This document shows positions 27,037-35,890 of a stretch of DNA of 64,000 bases, piece by piece. Every line of letters begins with the position of its first letter. The first letter of the stretch is position 1. The position numbers and the translations under genes are program-made. This DNA is from Paracoccaceae bacterium (lineage in GTDB: Bacteria; Pseudomonadota; Alphaproteobacteria; Rhodobacterales; Rhodobacteraceae), in NCBI GenBank assembly GCA_026706985.1, contig JAPOXR010000046.1:1-64000 (forward strand), written 5' to 3'. The notes beneath the pieces are model-generated. The model saw only the letters and a program-made list of their open reading frames with translations. It searched no databases and had not been told where the DNA came from.

Positions 27037-27833
27037 ACCGGCAGCAGATCGAAAGCGCTGCCAGAGACCTGCACAGGGCGGAGCGCCAAAGTCAGCAGAT
27101 CGGCCTGTTGTCACTTGCTCATAAAGACATGTCTCTCAAAGATGCCTATGCCATTCAGCGGCATCTGGTTGACATGAAATGCGCAGATGGCAGGCGGATT
27201 ATCGGCTGGAAAATCGGTCTGACTTCGAAAGCCATGCAGCGGGCACTTTCGATCGACACGCCCGATAGCGGTGTCCTTTTCGACGACATGCTTTTTGAGA
27301 ACGGCTCCACCATTCCCCAGGGCCGGTTCATCGAACCGCGCATTGAAGCGGAAATCGCGTTCATCCTGCGCCAACCTCTCACTGCCAACCCTTCCAGGCA
27401 AGAGATGTCCGACGCCATAGAGGCTGCGGTGCCGACCCTGGAAATACTCGACACGCGGATTGTGCGCGCCGACCCGACGACCGGCAGGCTGCGCAATGTC
27501 TTCGATACGGTCGCTGACAACGCGGCGAATGCCGGCATTGTCCTGGGAGATTACCGCCATCCGGTCAGCGCATTTGACCTGCGGCGGGTCGGCGCCATTG
27601 TGCAACGCAATGACGAGGTCGAGGAAACCGGGCTCGGTGCCGGCGTATGCAACGACCCGCTGGCCGCACTTGCCTGGCTGGCTTCCATCCTTGCCCAGTC
27701 AGACCAGTCAATGCGCTCAGGTGACATTATCCTTTCCGGCAGCTTTATCCGACCCGTAGAGGCCCGCCCGGGAAGCCAATTCACTGCAGATTTCGGCGAA
27801 TTCGGATCCGTAAGCATCAATTTCGCGGCGTAA
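27033..27833 (+). CDS. hpaH: 2-oxo-hept-4-ene-1,7-dioate hydratase (HpaH)
   Basis: This 266-residue hydratase belongs to the FAH-related hydratase/decarboxylase family. Landmarks are IIGWKIGLTSKAMQ, FIEPRIEAEIAFIL with the metal-binding glutamates, VFDTVADNAANAG, and a C-terminal GDIILSGSFIRPV. It hydrates the product of the HpaG step. It overlaps hpaG by four bases. The next pathway enzyme, the aldolase HpaI, and the hydroxylase HpaBC are not in this window. A copy of its 3' end is found at 28923, beyond mrr. Confidence 0.92.
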   Translation: MNRQQIESAARDLHRAERQSQQIGLLSLAHKDMSLKDAYAIQRHLVDMKCADGRRIIGWKIGLTSKAMQRALSIDTPDSGVLFDDMLFENGSTIPQGRFIEPRIEAEIAFILRQPLTANPSRQEMSDAIEAAVPTLEILDTRIVRADPTTGRLRNVFDTVADNAANAGIVLGDYRHPVSAFDLRRVGAIVQRNDEVEETGLGAGVCNDPLAALAWLASILAQSDQSMRSGDIILSGSFIRPVEARPGSQFTADFGEFGSVSINFAA

Positions 27834-27910
27834 TTGAGGCAACTCCGTGCCCACCTTCTCTGATAGTTTGATCAAAATGAATCGGACATGCGCAGCGGAT
27901 CAGACCAGGC

Positions 27911-28843
27911 TCACGTTGTTTCCAGGTTGAAATAGTCTTCGTCGATCCTCTTGACCTTGTAAACGGTTCGAATACGTACGCCGACTCCGTGATCAAACAT
28001 CAGTCGGGCGAGTTCTTTACCGTCGATCAGGACGATTCGTTTTGGGCTCTTCTCCACATACTTTCGAGCTGCGGGTGTAAAATGTGAGGTTGTTACAAAC
28101 ACACCTTTGGTTGTGCCCGCCGCGTCAATCGCACCAGCAAAATTGCGAAGGGCACTTTCGCCGACAATGTTATTTTTATGATAGTTTTTGGCTTGTAGGT
28201 AAACCTCGTCCAAACCAAGCGCATCTTCCCGGATCGTACCGTCGATTCCACCGTCGCCCGAGCGCCCTGTCACGCGCCCTCTTTCTGCATCGCCGCTGCC
28301 GTAGCCCATTTTGATAAGCAAATCCAAAATCAACTGTTCCAGAAACGCTGGAGATTCAGCACGTACCCGACCAAGCACTTCATTTTCTAATTCCTGTCTC
28401 AATTGTTGGACATTCTGCTCCAGAGCCTCATCAGGAGTAACGGACAGATCGTTGTTCTGCTGAAGTACAGTTTTCTTGCCTGAAGAAGGTCCAGCACCGC
28501 TTTTCTGTTTCCATTCCTGGAAAGCTGGGTAATTACCAAGAAATTCCTGGTCAATTCGTTGAGGCTTGTCCGACAGCAGTTGATTGCCATCCTGCGTCAA
28601 CTGATAGACACCACGTTTAATTCGCTGCAGCAACCCGGCCCTTTCCAAGTAAATTACAGCCCAACTCACGCGATTCACGAAGACTTTCTGCCTCCCACTT
28701 GGAAGTAATTCCAACACATCATCGTTAGACAGGCCTTGCGAATTAGCAACTTGTGCGCGGATGGCGGAGATGGGCGTCTCATTTCTGCCGGCAAACGCTT
28801 TGAGTGTGGGAAGCATCAGCGATTCAAAGTCGGGAACAGGCAT
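27911..28843 (-). CDS. mrr: Mrr-type modification-dependent restriction endonuclease
   Basis: This 310-residue protein has the two-domain Mrr layout. The N-terminal winged-helix region has VSWAVIYLERAGLLQRIKRG. The C-terminal PD-(D/E)XK nuclease has SGDGGIDG (D201) and LQAKNY (Q217-A-K219), then FVTTSHFTPAA. Mrr enzymes cut methylated foreign DNA in the cytoplasm. The gene is visibly lower in GC than hpaH and lies between hpaH and a partial second copy of the hpaH 3' end. It was therefore probably acquired into this locus. Confidence 0.92.
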   Translation of the reverse strand: MPVPDFESLMLPTLKAFAGRNETPISAIRAQVANSQGLSNDDVLELLPSGRQKVFVNRVSWAVIYLERAGLLQRIKRGVYQLTQDGNQLLSDKPQRIDQEFLGNYPAFQEWKQKSGAGPSSGKKTVLQQNNDLSVTPDEALEQNVQQLRQELENEVLGRVRAESPAFLEQLILDLLIKMGYGSGDAERGRVTGRSGDGGIDGTIREDALGLDEVYLQAKNYHKNNIVGESALRNFAGAIDAAGTTKGVFVTTSHFTPAARKYVEKSPKRIVLIDGKELARLMFDHGVGVRIRTVYKVKRIDEDYFNLETT

Positions 28844-28922
28844 ACTTAACCTCTAGTTTCTACTATCGGATACCGAGGGACTTTTGATTTGTCGATCTTC
28901 AACCATACCACGACCTCCGCCG

Positions 28923-29036
28923 GGCAACATCATACTTTCCGGCAGCTTCATCCGACGACCCATCGTGGCCTGCCCGGTTAGCCAAGTCAGCACTGATTTC
29001 GGCGAGTTCGGATCCGCGGGCTTCAAAAACCTATAG
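28923..29036 (+). pseudogene. Leftover 3' end of an hpaH copy
   Basis: 38 codons read GNIILSGSFIRRPIVACP, then STDFGEFGSAGFKNL and a stop. They align without gaps to the C terminus of the intact HpaH at 27033-27833 (GDIILSGSFIRPV, ADFGEFGSVSINFAA). No other part of hpaH is recognisable upstream. The fragment lies on the other side of mrr and points the same way as the intact gene. Confidence 0.85.
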
Positions 29037-29076
29037 CCGCCAATCGCGCGGCAGAACCGTCGCTTTGCTGCGCTCA

Positions 29077-30876
29077 TCAGTCGGCAGTGGTCTCGATTCG
29101 CTCCTTCCAGATCTCGAATGCTCGATTGACGCGGTTGGCGGTGGGTTCAAGGTTTTCAAGGTGTATGCTCAGACGACCACATAGTGAAGCGACAATATCT
29201 CGGGCTGCCTCTGCCTTCATTCCCATCGTCACGCCCGCCCGGACAAAGTCGCGGGACGACAAGCGATGCCGCTTGCCCGCTATTGAGAGAGCGAGTTGAT
29301 CGTTCTCGAGGCTTGGAAAGACCCGTGTCGTTACGGCATCGTAGACCGGAGCGAGCCGGACGGATGTGAAATTCTCTGCTCCGTCGGAGGCAACCAGCAG
29401 AATTGCTATATTCTTCAAGTGGCAATCGCCATCCGCTATGAGCCAGGCGAAGACGGCGCGGCGAAACAGCATCGCGACATCCGCTTCGGCGTCGCTTGAA
29501 ACATTCCGCAGTGCCCGGGCGACCTGCTCAATGGAACCCTCATATTTTTCGGATGGCGCCATACCGCGAGCGGAAGCCATGTCTTCAATTGCGATCTTTC
29601 GACGGTCATTGCGGTCTTGCCGGATGTCGAAGCGTTCGACCAGTAGTGCGTTGGGCAGGTTGCCGGGCATAGAAATCATTGCATGCGCAGCTGTTTCGAA
29701 TCCGCAGGCCCGGGCTGCTGCCAGACATGCTGCTTCGACGAGAGGAAGATCTTCGAAACCGGCGCCTGGCGAAGGCTTGAGGATATGCGTGAAGGCCAAC
29801 TCTTCCGCCGGCCGCAACACGCCTGTATGGGAAAGGTTCATCGGCGCCTTGATCTGAACTCCCGAAAGTCGCGGCGTCCTGTCCGATGCAAACAGCACGG
29901 CCATGCGGTCTTCCAGCGTCTCGTTGAACGCGGGTGCAGGTCCGGCGTAGCCACCAGTGAATGCGCCCATTCTCGAATACGCTTCGAGCCGTCCTTCCAG
30001 CATGTCCGCAGGAAGAGTGTGGAGATCATCCGCATCCTCGGAAATAACAATGTTGGACATGTAGCGCTTGCCGCCGGATATCAGCTCCTGCTCCGACCTC
30101 GGTTTCAGGACGCGTTCAAGCCAGCCTTCCGGCAGCAAGCTCTCGATGAAAGGGGGCAGGCAGCCCGGCGGTCCGGTCCGAACCGGTATGGCGCCCCCTG
30201 TGGTGGTCCGCTCCCAGCGCCAACCCGACCCGTCGTGAGACAACATCCCAATCCTTTCGCCATGCCATCCAACATGAAGCGCTTTGCCCCGCGGTGGCGC
30301 TTTTCGCAGCGGCGTGGTGATGAACAACTCGACACGCCCTGCCTCCTTCCGCCATCCGTTGATCTCGGCCAGTCGCCGGCAATCCTTGATCACCGTCTTC
30401 GTGTCTCCAGCGCTCTTGACGAGCCGCGTGGCGATATCGGCCTGCATGTCGACCGGCATCGCCGCGCCGGCATCGCTACGCCGCCGGAACGATTCCAGAA
30501 ACCGGAAGCGAAGTGTCGAGCGCCGAACCCTCAGGTCACCCATTGGGTCGGTCGTTTGAGCGGTCTCTGTTTCGGGCGCGTCGGGTGCGCGTATCTGTAC
30601 GATTTCCAGGATGCGTAGCCTTGTGCGTGCATTGCGCCGGCCGCTCAGAAACAGCCGCCTGTCAGGCGTAGGCGCAAGCAACTCGGCGCTGGGGCCGCAA
30701 AGATACGTGCTCGGGTAGAGATAGGCGGCGATCCGGAGCGCATGATCAAACAGGACAGCATCGGCGTCATCCTCCGATGCGACATAGATTCCCCGCATAA
30801 TCCGGACAAGTCTGCCGGTTTCCACTCCATAATGGGCGCGGTGCTTGTCGATGGTCTCACCGACGAAGTGCAGCAT
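29077..30876 (-). CDS. HipA-type serine/threonine kinase toxin with an AbiEi-like N-terminal extension
   Basis: This 599-residue protein has a HipA kinase in its C-terminal two-thirds. Landmarks are GVQIKAPM (339-346), FTHILKPS (362-369), the catalytic loop DGDCHLKN with D484, and LAPVYDA with the metal-binding D513. The N-terminal 180 residues are extra. They resemble the winged-helix plus C-terminal domain of AbiEi-type antitoxins (GRLVRIMRGIYVA at 21-33, then CGPSAELLAPTPDRRLFLSG). No hipB-like gene is adjacent, so the extension may serve as a built-in regulatory or antitoxin part. The HipA assignment is firm. The AbiEi likeness is by eye. Confidence 0.8.
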   Translation of the reverse strand: MLHFVGETIDKHRAHYGVETGRLVRIMRGIYVASEDDADAVLFDHALRIAAYLYPSTYLCGPSAELLAPTPDRRLFLSGRRNARTRLRILEIVQIRAPDAPETETAQTTDPMGDLRVRRSTLRFRFLESFRRRSDAGAAMPVDMQADIATRLVKSAGDTKTVIKDCRRLAEINGWRKEAGRVELFITTPLRKAPPRGKALHVGWHGERIGMLSHDGSGWRWERTTTGGAIPVRTGPPGCLPPFIESLLPEGWLERVLKPRSEQELISGGKRYMSNIVISEDADDLHTLPADMLEGRLEAYSRMGAFTGGYAGPAPAFNETLEDRMAVLFASDRTPRLSGVQIKAPMNLSHTGVLRPAEELAFTHILKPSPGAGFEDLPLVEAACLAAARACGFETAAHAMISMPGNLPNALLVERFDIRQDRNDRRKIAIEDMASARGMAPSEKYEGSIEQVARALRNVSSDAEADVAMLFRRAVFAWLIADGDCHLKNIAILLVASDGAENFTSVRLAPVYDAVTTRVFPSLENDQLALSIAGKRHRLSSRDFVRAGVTMGMKAEAARDIVASLCGRLSIHLENLEPTANRVNRAFEIWKERIETTAD

Positions 30877-31249
30877 TTATTACTGTTCCAAATATTAACG
30901 ATGGAAAAGTAGTATTATTAGATTCGATTTTCAATATGACCTAACTTGTGTCAGCTGCGTAGTTGCAATAGTTTGAAAATGCGGGTTGACGCCAAATTTG
31001 GCTCACCGCCCACAAGGATACCGAAACCATACCATGCAGCAGCCACCGGGAAGTGCACACCAATGCCTGGAGCGTCAGAAATTCCTATAACGCATCAGAT
31101 GGGAACCGCTGTAAATCGGGTCGTTGAGATGGCGTTCGTACCAACGGCTGAGAACGGCTTTCCGGTGAATTTCGCCGTAGATTGGTTTGGGAATTATATC
31201 ACATATTTCCATAATCTGATTTTGGGAGTTTACTGCCAGAGGGCGATCC
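30877..31249. other. AT-rich intergenic stretch, no gene seen
   Basis: This noticeably AT-rich segment separates the HipA-type gene from the IS630 element. The first 60 bp (TATTAACGATGG to TAGTATTATTAGATTCG) should contain the hipA promoter. An open frame of 104 codons on the plus strand has no recognisable domain and no ribosome binding site, so it is not called. Confidence 0.5.
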
Positions 31250-31251
31250 TA

Positions 31252-32456
31252 GTGCATTGATTCTTTTTCAGGATACCATCTCCTGCAGCTTTCTGTGGCC
31301 CCTTTTCCATGCCTCGACGAGGTCCTCGGGTGCCTTGCTCCAGCGGAACGGACGGGCGTGACTGGCGTTGTGATGCTCGATGTGGCCCTCAATGGCCGCG
31401 GTGCACTCGTCGAGGGAGTTGAAGACCGCATTCCTCAGCCTCTGCCTTGAGAGCTTGGAGAAGAAGCCCTCAACGGCGTTCATCCAGGAGGCGGAGGTCG
31501 GGGTGAAGTGGAACGTCCAGTCGGGATGATCCCTCAGCCACCGGTTGACTTCGGCCGATTTATGGGAGGAGACATTGTCGGGAATGACATGCACCGGGGT
31601 TCCGGATCCGATCCCTTCCGCGACATGGTCAGGAAAGGAAATGAACTCCCTGGAGCGGTGCCGCTCCACGGTCCTTCCGACCACCTTCCCGGTGGCGACA
31701 TCCAGGGCCGCCGGCAGGCAGGTGGTGCCGTTGCGCTTATAGTCATGGGTTCCGGTCCCGGGACGGCCCGGCTTCATCGGCAGGGGTTTCCGCGTCCGCC
31801 CCAGGGCCTGGATCTGCGGTTTCTCATCCACCGGGAGAACCACCGCATGGTCGGGCGGGTCGACATAGAGACCGACCACGTCACGCACCTTGGGCTCAAA
31901 CCGCGGATCCCGGGAGACCTTGAATGTCCTGACCCTATGGGGCTTCAGGCCGTGATCCCTCAGGATGCCGAACACCGTCGAGACGGCGAGCCCCATCCTC
32001 TCCGCCAGCGCCCGTATCGTCCAGTGGCCGGCGTGCCCAGGCGGCGGTGACATCGTCAGCGCGATCAGCTCCGCGGTCCTCTCCCCCGATACCGGCGCGC
32101 GGCCCCGCCTGTGGGGAATGTCGTAAAGAAGACCCTCGACACCCTCAGCGGGGAAACGGTCCCACCAGCGCCACACCGTCGGTTTCGCCACGCCCGTCCG
32201 CCGCATGGTCTCCACCAGCCCGCAGCCCGAGCCGAGCTCCAGGATGATCGCCGCCCTCCGCGCATGCTTCAGTATCGAATGCGGATCGGTCCTGATCCTC
32301 TCAAGACGCTTCCGGTCCTCCCCGCTCAGGACAATCCGGGCTCTCCCGCTCCTTGCCATCGCTGTTCCGCTCCCTTGTCAAAATCAGGCGGCTGTCGCCG
32401 CGAGCGGTCATATCAAATTCCCCCGGGAGTGGACTCTCTAAAATCAAACATTGCAC
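31252..32456 (-). mobile_element. Complete IS630-family insertion sequence with TA target duplication
   Basis: Both ends can be read. The left end begins GTGCATTGATTC at 31252 and the right end finishes CATTGCAC at 32456, giving imperfect terminal inverted repeats beginning GTGCAWTG. Each end is flanked by TA (31250-31251 and 32457-32458), the target duplication of the IS630/mariner superfamily. The element is 1205 bp and carries a single transposase. Everything needed for transposition appears present. Confidence 0.85.
31268..32359 (-). CDS. IS630-family transposase
   Basis: This 363-residue transposase has an N-terminal double helix-turn-helix (ETMRRTGVAKPTVWRWWDRF, then WTIRALAERMGLAVSTVFGI) and a DDE catalytic core. 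The core carries VDEKPQIQALGRT, VIPDNVSSHKS and ASWMNAVEGFFSKL. It is uninterrupted and its ends coincide with the inverted repeats. It is related to, but clearly diverged from, the copy at 46024-47118, so the two are not recent duplicates. Confidence 0.95.
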   Translation of the reverse strand: MARSGRARIVLSGEDRKRLERIRTDPHSILKHARRAAIILELGSGCGLVETMRRTGVAKPTVWRWWDRFPAEGVEGLLYDIPHRRGRAPVSGERTAELIALTMSPPPGHAGHWTIRALAERMGLAVSTVFGILRDHGLKPHRVRTFKVSRDPRFEPKVRDVVGLYVDPPDHAVVLPVDEKPQIQALGRTRKPLPMKPGRPGTGTHDYKRNGTTCLPAALDVATGKVVGRTVERHRSREFISFPDHVAEGIGSGTPVHVIPDNVSSHKSAEVNRWLRDHPDWTFHFTPTSASWMNAVEGFFSKLSRQRLRNAVFNSLDECTAAIEGHIEHHNASHARPFRWSKAPEDLVEAWKRGHRKLQEMVS

Positions 32457-32591
32457 TAGGTTCCTCTCGCTGACTGCTCTCGGCTCGCTATGCCGGGCTA
32501 TCTGCCGAATGAGCCTGACTCGGTATAGGGATAACTCCCCGACTCTCCGGCGAATAGGCAGGACACATCTTCTTGTTGAGAGCGGCTAGCA

Positions 32592-33344
32592 ATGGTGAGG
32601 CACCTGCCGTGCCGCTACGGGGGATACTGCGAATTGCGCAATAGTGATGAAAATATGTGCGAAACCGCTCTCAAGTGGGAGGATCTTCGTCAGTTAGCCA
32701 GGCTCCGGCAAAGAACGAGACTTGCAGGATACCGCTGCCTCAAGGACTTCCATGATGGGGCTTTTGAATGCGATTATGTCTCGCCGTTTACCAAGTCCGG
32801 AAACAATGTAAATGCCGAGATCATGATTGTTGGTCAGGACTGGGCGGGCGCTGATTATCTTGCCAACGACCCACAAGCCTTCGATGATGCTGCGAGGGGA
32901 TACGATCCGAATTCCCTAACCAACCGGAAACTCGATAGTCTGTTGGAAGACCATTTCGGAGTATCCCGTGAGGAATGCTGTCTGACCAATCTGTTTCCAT
33001 TCATAAAGCCTGGAGGCATGAGCGCCCGTATCCGTTTGGGCGATTTGATCTGCTGCGCACGGATGTTCACATTGCCGGAAATCAGGATTGTCTGTCCGCG
33101 ACTGGTGATCTGCCTCGGTCTGGAAACATTCCGTGCGGTCGGGTCAGCGGCATGTCCCGGTAGAGTCAGAAGAATCAGGTTGAAAGAGGGGATAGATTCT
33201 CCGTTCTGTCTTGACGGAATTTCCGTTCACTGTGTTGCCCATCCGGCAGTAAGGCCCGGAAACCGGAGCAGTGCGCAGATAAAGGAGGACTGGAGCAATC
33301 TTGCGAATCTGCTTGCCAGTAAACTCGGACCGGCCAGCGACTAA
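32592..33344 (+). CDS. Uracil-DNA-glycosylase-superfamily protein, unclassified
   Basis: This 250-residue protein has the landmarks of the UDG fold: EIMIVGQDWAGADY (motif 1, normally GxDP), CCLTNLFPFIKPGGMS, RLVICLGLETFRAV, and a C-terminal AHPAVRPGNRS (the HPS-type motif 2). The N terminus carries C7, C13 and C23 in a CRYGGYC context that might bind metal. This is a guess. Motif 1 lacks the Pro-Tyr of classical enzymes, so it is not an ordinary UNG. It stands alone next to the IS630 element. The true start could be the later Met at 32656. Confidence 0.65.
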   Translation: MVRHLPCRYGGYCELRNSDENMCETALKWEDLRQLARLRQRTRLAGYRCLKDFHDGAFECDYVSPFTKSGNNVNAEIMIVGQDWAGADYLANDPQAFDDAARGYDPNSLTNRKLDSLLEDHFGVSREECCLTNLFPFIKPGGMSARIRLGDLICCARMFTLPEIRIVCPRLVICLGLETFRAVGSAACPGRVRRIRLKEGIDSPFCLDGISVHCVAHPAVRPGNRSSAQIKEDWSNLANLLASKLGPASD

Positions 33345-33483
33345 AAAGGATGAGCTTGCGTATGGGGCAGCCGCCGAACTTCTGCCTGACGCCCCTCGAC
33401 TGTTCGCCGCCCTCACTTTCCCGGCGGAATTCCGGTTGGTGCGAGATCTCCAACAGTGAGAGCTGCCGCAGCGTCCGCGGTGA

Positions 33484-34239
33484 TCAAGCCGCTTTTCGTA
33501 TCCGTTTGATCTCGTCATAAGCGGCGTTTGCCGCTGCCAGTTTGCGATCGCCGATCTTACGCAACTCTTCGGGCAGTCCGCGCGCCATCATCAGGTCCGG
33601 GTGGTTTTCCATAAGGATCTTGCGATGCGCCGCCTTGATCTCGGCGTCAGTCGCGTCGCTCTGCATGCCGAGCGTTTGATAGGGATCCTCCTTATGGCTG
33701 ACGGCCGCCGTCGGGGCGAACATCGATTCGACTTGGCGCAGATCATTTGCGCTCAGATCAAGGATGTCCGCCACATTGGCGATGAACCGGCGCTCGAGCG
33801 GATGGTAAGCGCCGTCCGCACAGGCAATCATGATCAGTGATGCGACCAGGTTCTTGCACATCTCCCGGTCTCCCCCGAAAACCTTGGCAATCTGCATCGC
33901 GTAAGGCTCGTAACCAGCGGCATCGGATTTCGCCGTGTTGAAAAGCGCGCCCACCGCTTCCTTCTCGCTTTCCGGTATGGAGAATACCCGCCTGACGGTT
34001 GTGATTTCGTCGCGGGTAACCGTGCCGTCAACTTTACACAGTTTAGCCGCGAGGATGACGACCGAGGCCAGAAATACTGCCTGCCGGTTCTCCGGTGATT
34101 CCGCGGGTATTCGTGGGCTTCGCCGCCGCGATCGCCTGTCGGAAACAAAATGGCCTGTGGCCACGCCGACCAACGCGCCGACCGGCCCGCCAAGCGCGAA
34201 CCCGACCGTTCCTCCGACCAGTTTGCCCAGTATGCCCAT
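33484..34239 (-). CDS. DjlA-like co-chaperone (TerB plus J domain)
   Basis: This 251-residue protein starts at the ATG at 34239 behind a GGACGG ribosome binding site. The frame is open further upstream but without conserved features. A Gly-rich N-terminal segment (KLVGGTVGFALGGPVGALVG) may anchor it to the membrane. A TerB-like helical domain follows (LASVVILAAKLCKVDGTVTR, LIMIACADGAYHPLE). The C-terminal J domain carries the HPD motif (MENHPDLMMARG) that stimulates DnaK. This order matches DjlA/DjiA proteins. Confidence 0.85.
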   Translation of the reverse strand: MGILGKLVGGTVGFALGGPVGALVGVATGHFVSDRRSRRRSPRIPAESPENRQAVFLASVVILAAKLCKVDGTVTRDEITTVRRVFSIPESEKEAVGALFNTAKSDAAGYEPYAMQIAKVFGGDREMCKNLVASLIMIACADGAYHPLERRFIANVADILDLSANDLRQVESMFAPTAAVSHKEDPYQTLGMQSDATDAEIKAAHRKILMENHPDLMMARGLPEELRKIGDRKLAAANAAYDEIKRIRKAA

Positions 34240-34381
34240 TTTCCGTCCGCCTTTACCTGCGCAGCCACTAGCTGGCCGCTTAGTTTGCCATGAGATTCGC
34301 CTTACCGGCGACGACTGTCCTGCGAAACGCGGAACACCGGCTTGCTGCTGTTCGCATCGGTTTGGAGCGCCTATGGGCGAG

Positions 34382-35890
34382 TCAGCCGCACGACTCGAAG
34401 ACTTCCCGTGACAGGTTGCGGATGGTGTGGAAGACACCCGGTGCAGCCAATACAGCCCGCCCGCCATTTTCCATCATGCGGCTGGTGTCGAAATCATGCA
34501 CGATGGCCCCGGCTTCCTCGGCTAACAGGATACCGGCGATGCAGTCCCAGGCATTCATATAGTCTTCCATATAGGCGATGAACCGACCGCTTGCCAAATA
34601 ACACAGCCCCATGGCGCCGGATCCGTTGCGGACAAACATCGCACCCTCTTGCCGCAACCGTTCGACCAGATGCGGCAGGGGGTCAGGGTCGGCTTTGGAG
34701 GAGGTTCCGATTCCAACCAGCCCATCACCCAGCCCAGTGCAATCCGCCGCCCTGATCGGTTCGTCATTCAGATATGCGCCGTGATTTCGCCGGCAGTGAA
34801 ACAACTCATCATGCACCGGGTCATACATTACACCGATTTCAACTTCGCATTTCCGGACGCATGCTACGACCACATTCCAGAAAGGGATGCCGCGGAGAAA
34901 ATTGGCGGTACCGTCAATCGGGTCCAACACCCAAGTGAAATCGGTTGATCCACCCACCCGGTCATATTCCTCACCGACGATGGAATCATCCGGAAATGCC
35001 TGCGCGATCTCCTCGCGGATGAGCCGTTCGATCGCGCGGTCGGCTTCCGAAACCAGATCATGCGCGCCTTTTTGCTCGACTTTGAGCGATTGCAAATCCT
35101 TGAAATATTCAAGTGCCTTGGTACCCGATGTTTTGGCGACACGTTGGGCGAATCGATACCGTTCAAGCGATTCATTACCGGTTGTGCGGTCCGCCTGTTC
35201 AAAGAACCGCGCCACATATTCCGCGAATTCCTTTCCCTGTGCGCCCAGACTCAATTGACGCCGGACATCCGTCACTCCGTCACCGATCGCGTGGGTCAGG
35301 GATTCAGCGATGGCAGCGATAAAAGGTGGATCCATTTCCGGATGATACTGCGTCGTGAATACGTGCCTGCCGATGGCGAAAGCCGCGACCGGGCAACGGT
35401 CATTGATCCCCAGGATCCGTGCATTCCGTGGCAATCGCGTCACCTGTTCCTGATGCGACGAATAGAGGCGAAGACTATCGCCATCTGACAACCATGGCTC
35501 TTTGCGGACGAAATCGGTGACTTCCGATCCGATCGACCATCCGAAGGGATTTTTTCCGACCTCTCCACCGAGTGCCACGGCGATCGCCTGATGCCCGAAA
35601 CAACTGCCGAACAGCGGGATGCGCTGCTTTTCGAGTCCACGGATCAATTCAAACAACTGCGGCAGCCACGGCTCGGCTCCGTTCGCCGAAGCGGTGCTTC
35701 CGGTAAGAATGAACCCGTCATAATCTGTCGGGGAGTTGGGAAAAATGCCGTCCCGGATGGGAATGGTTGCGAATTCCCAATCGCTCCGGACGGCCGAAAT
35801 CATATCGATAAACCGCTGCGAGTCCTCCGGGAAACCTTCCAGGCTTCCAGTGCATTCATTGCTCGCCAGCAGGATTGCAATTTTCTTCAT
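34382..35890 (-). CDS. Fusion of a class I glutamine amidotransferase and an inositol-monophosphatase-family phosphatase
   Basis: Residues 1-235 form a GMP-synthase-like amidotransferase domain with nucleophile C97 (GSCFGHQAIA) and the H183/E185 pair (QYHPEMDP). Residues 245-502 form an inositol-monophosphatase-family domain with all metal ligands: GEEYD (E307/E308), DPIDGT (D323, D326) and WDCIAG (D449). Both active sites look intact and there is no stop or frameshift between them. The combination in one polypeptide is unusual. The amidotransferase could supply ammonia or hydrolyse a gamma-glutamyl bond, and the phosphatase could act on a sugar phosphate or phosphorylated intermediate. The linked reaction is unknown. 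There are no obvious pathway neighbours. Confidence 0.85.
   Translation of the reverse strand: MKKIAILLASNECTGSLEGFPEDSQRFIDMISAVRSDWEFATIPIRDGIFPNSPTDYDGFILTGSTASANGAEPWLPQLFELIRGLEKQRIPLFGSCFGHQAIAVALGGEVGKNPFGWSIGSEVTDFVRKEPWLSDGDSLRLYSSHQEQVTRLPRNARILGINDRCPVAAFAIGRHVFTTQYHPEMDPPFIAAIAESLTHAIGDGVTDVRRQLSLGAQGKEFAEYVARFFEQADRTTGNESLERYRFAQRVAKTSGTKALEYFKDLQSLKVEQKGAHDLVSEADRAIERLIREEIAQAFPDDSIVGEEYDRVGGSTDFTWVLDPIDGTANFLRGIPFWNVVVACVRKCEVEIGVMYDPVHDELFHCRRNHGAYLNDEPIRAADCTGLGDGLVGIGTSSKADPDPLPHLVERLRQEGAMFVRNGSGAMGLCYLASGRFIAYMEDYMNAWDCIAGILLAEEAGAIVHDFDTSRMMENGGRAVLAAPGVFHTIRNLSREVFESCG

Noticed and set aside
30946-31260. 104-codon plus-strand frame in the AT-rich gap
   Set aside because: It has no ribosome binding site and no domain, and it runs into the IS630 left end.
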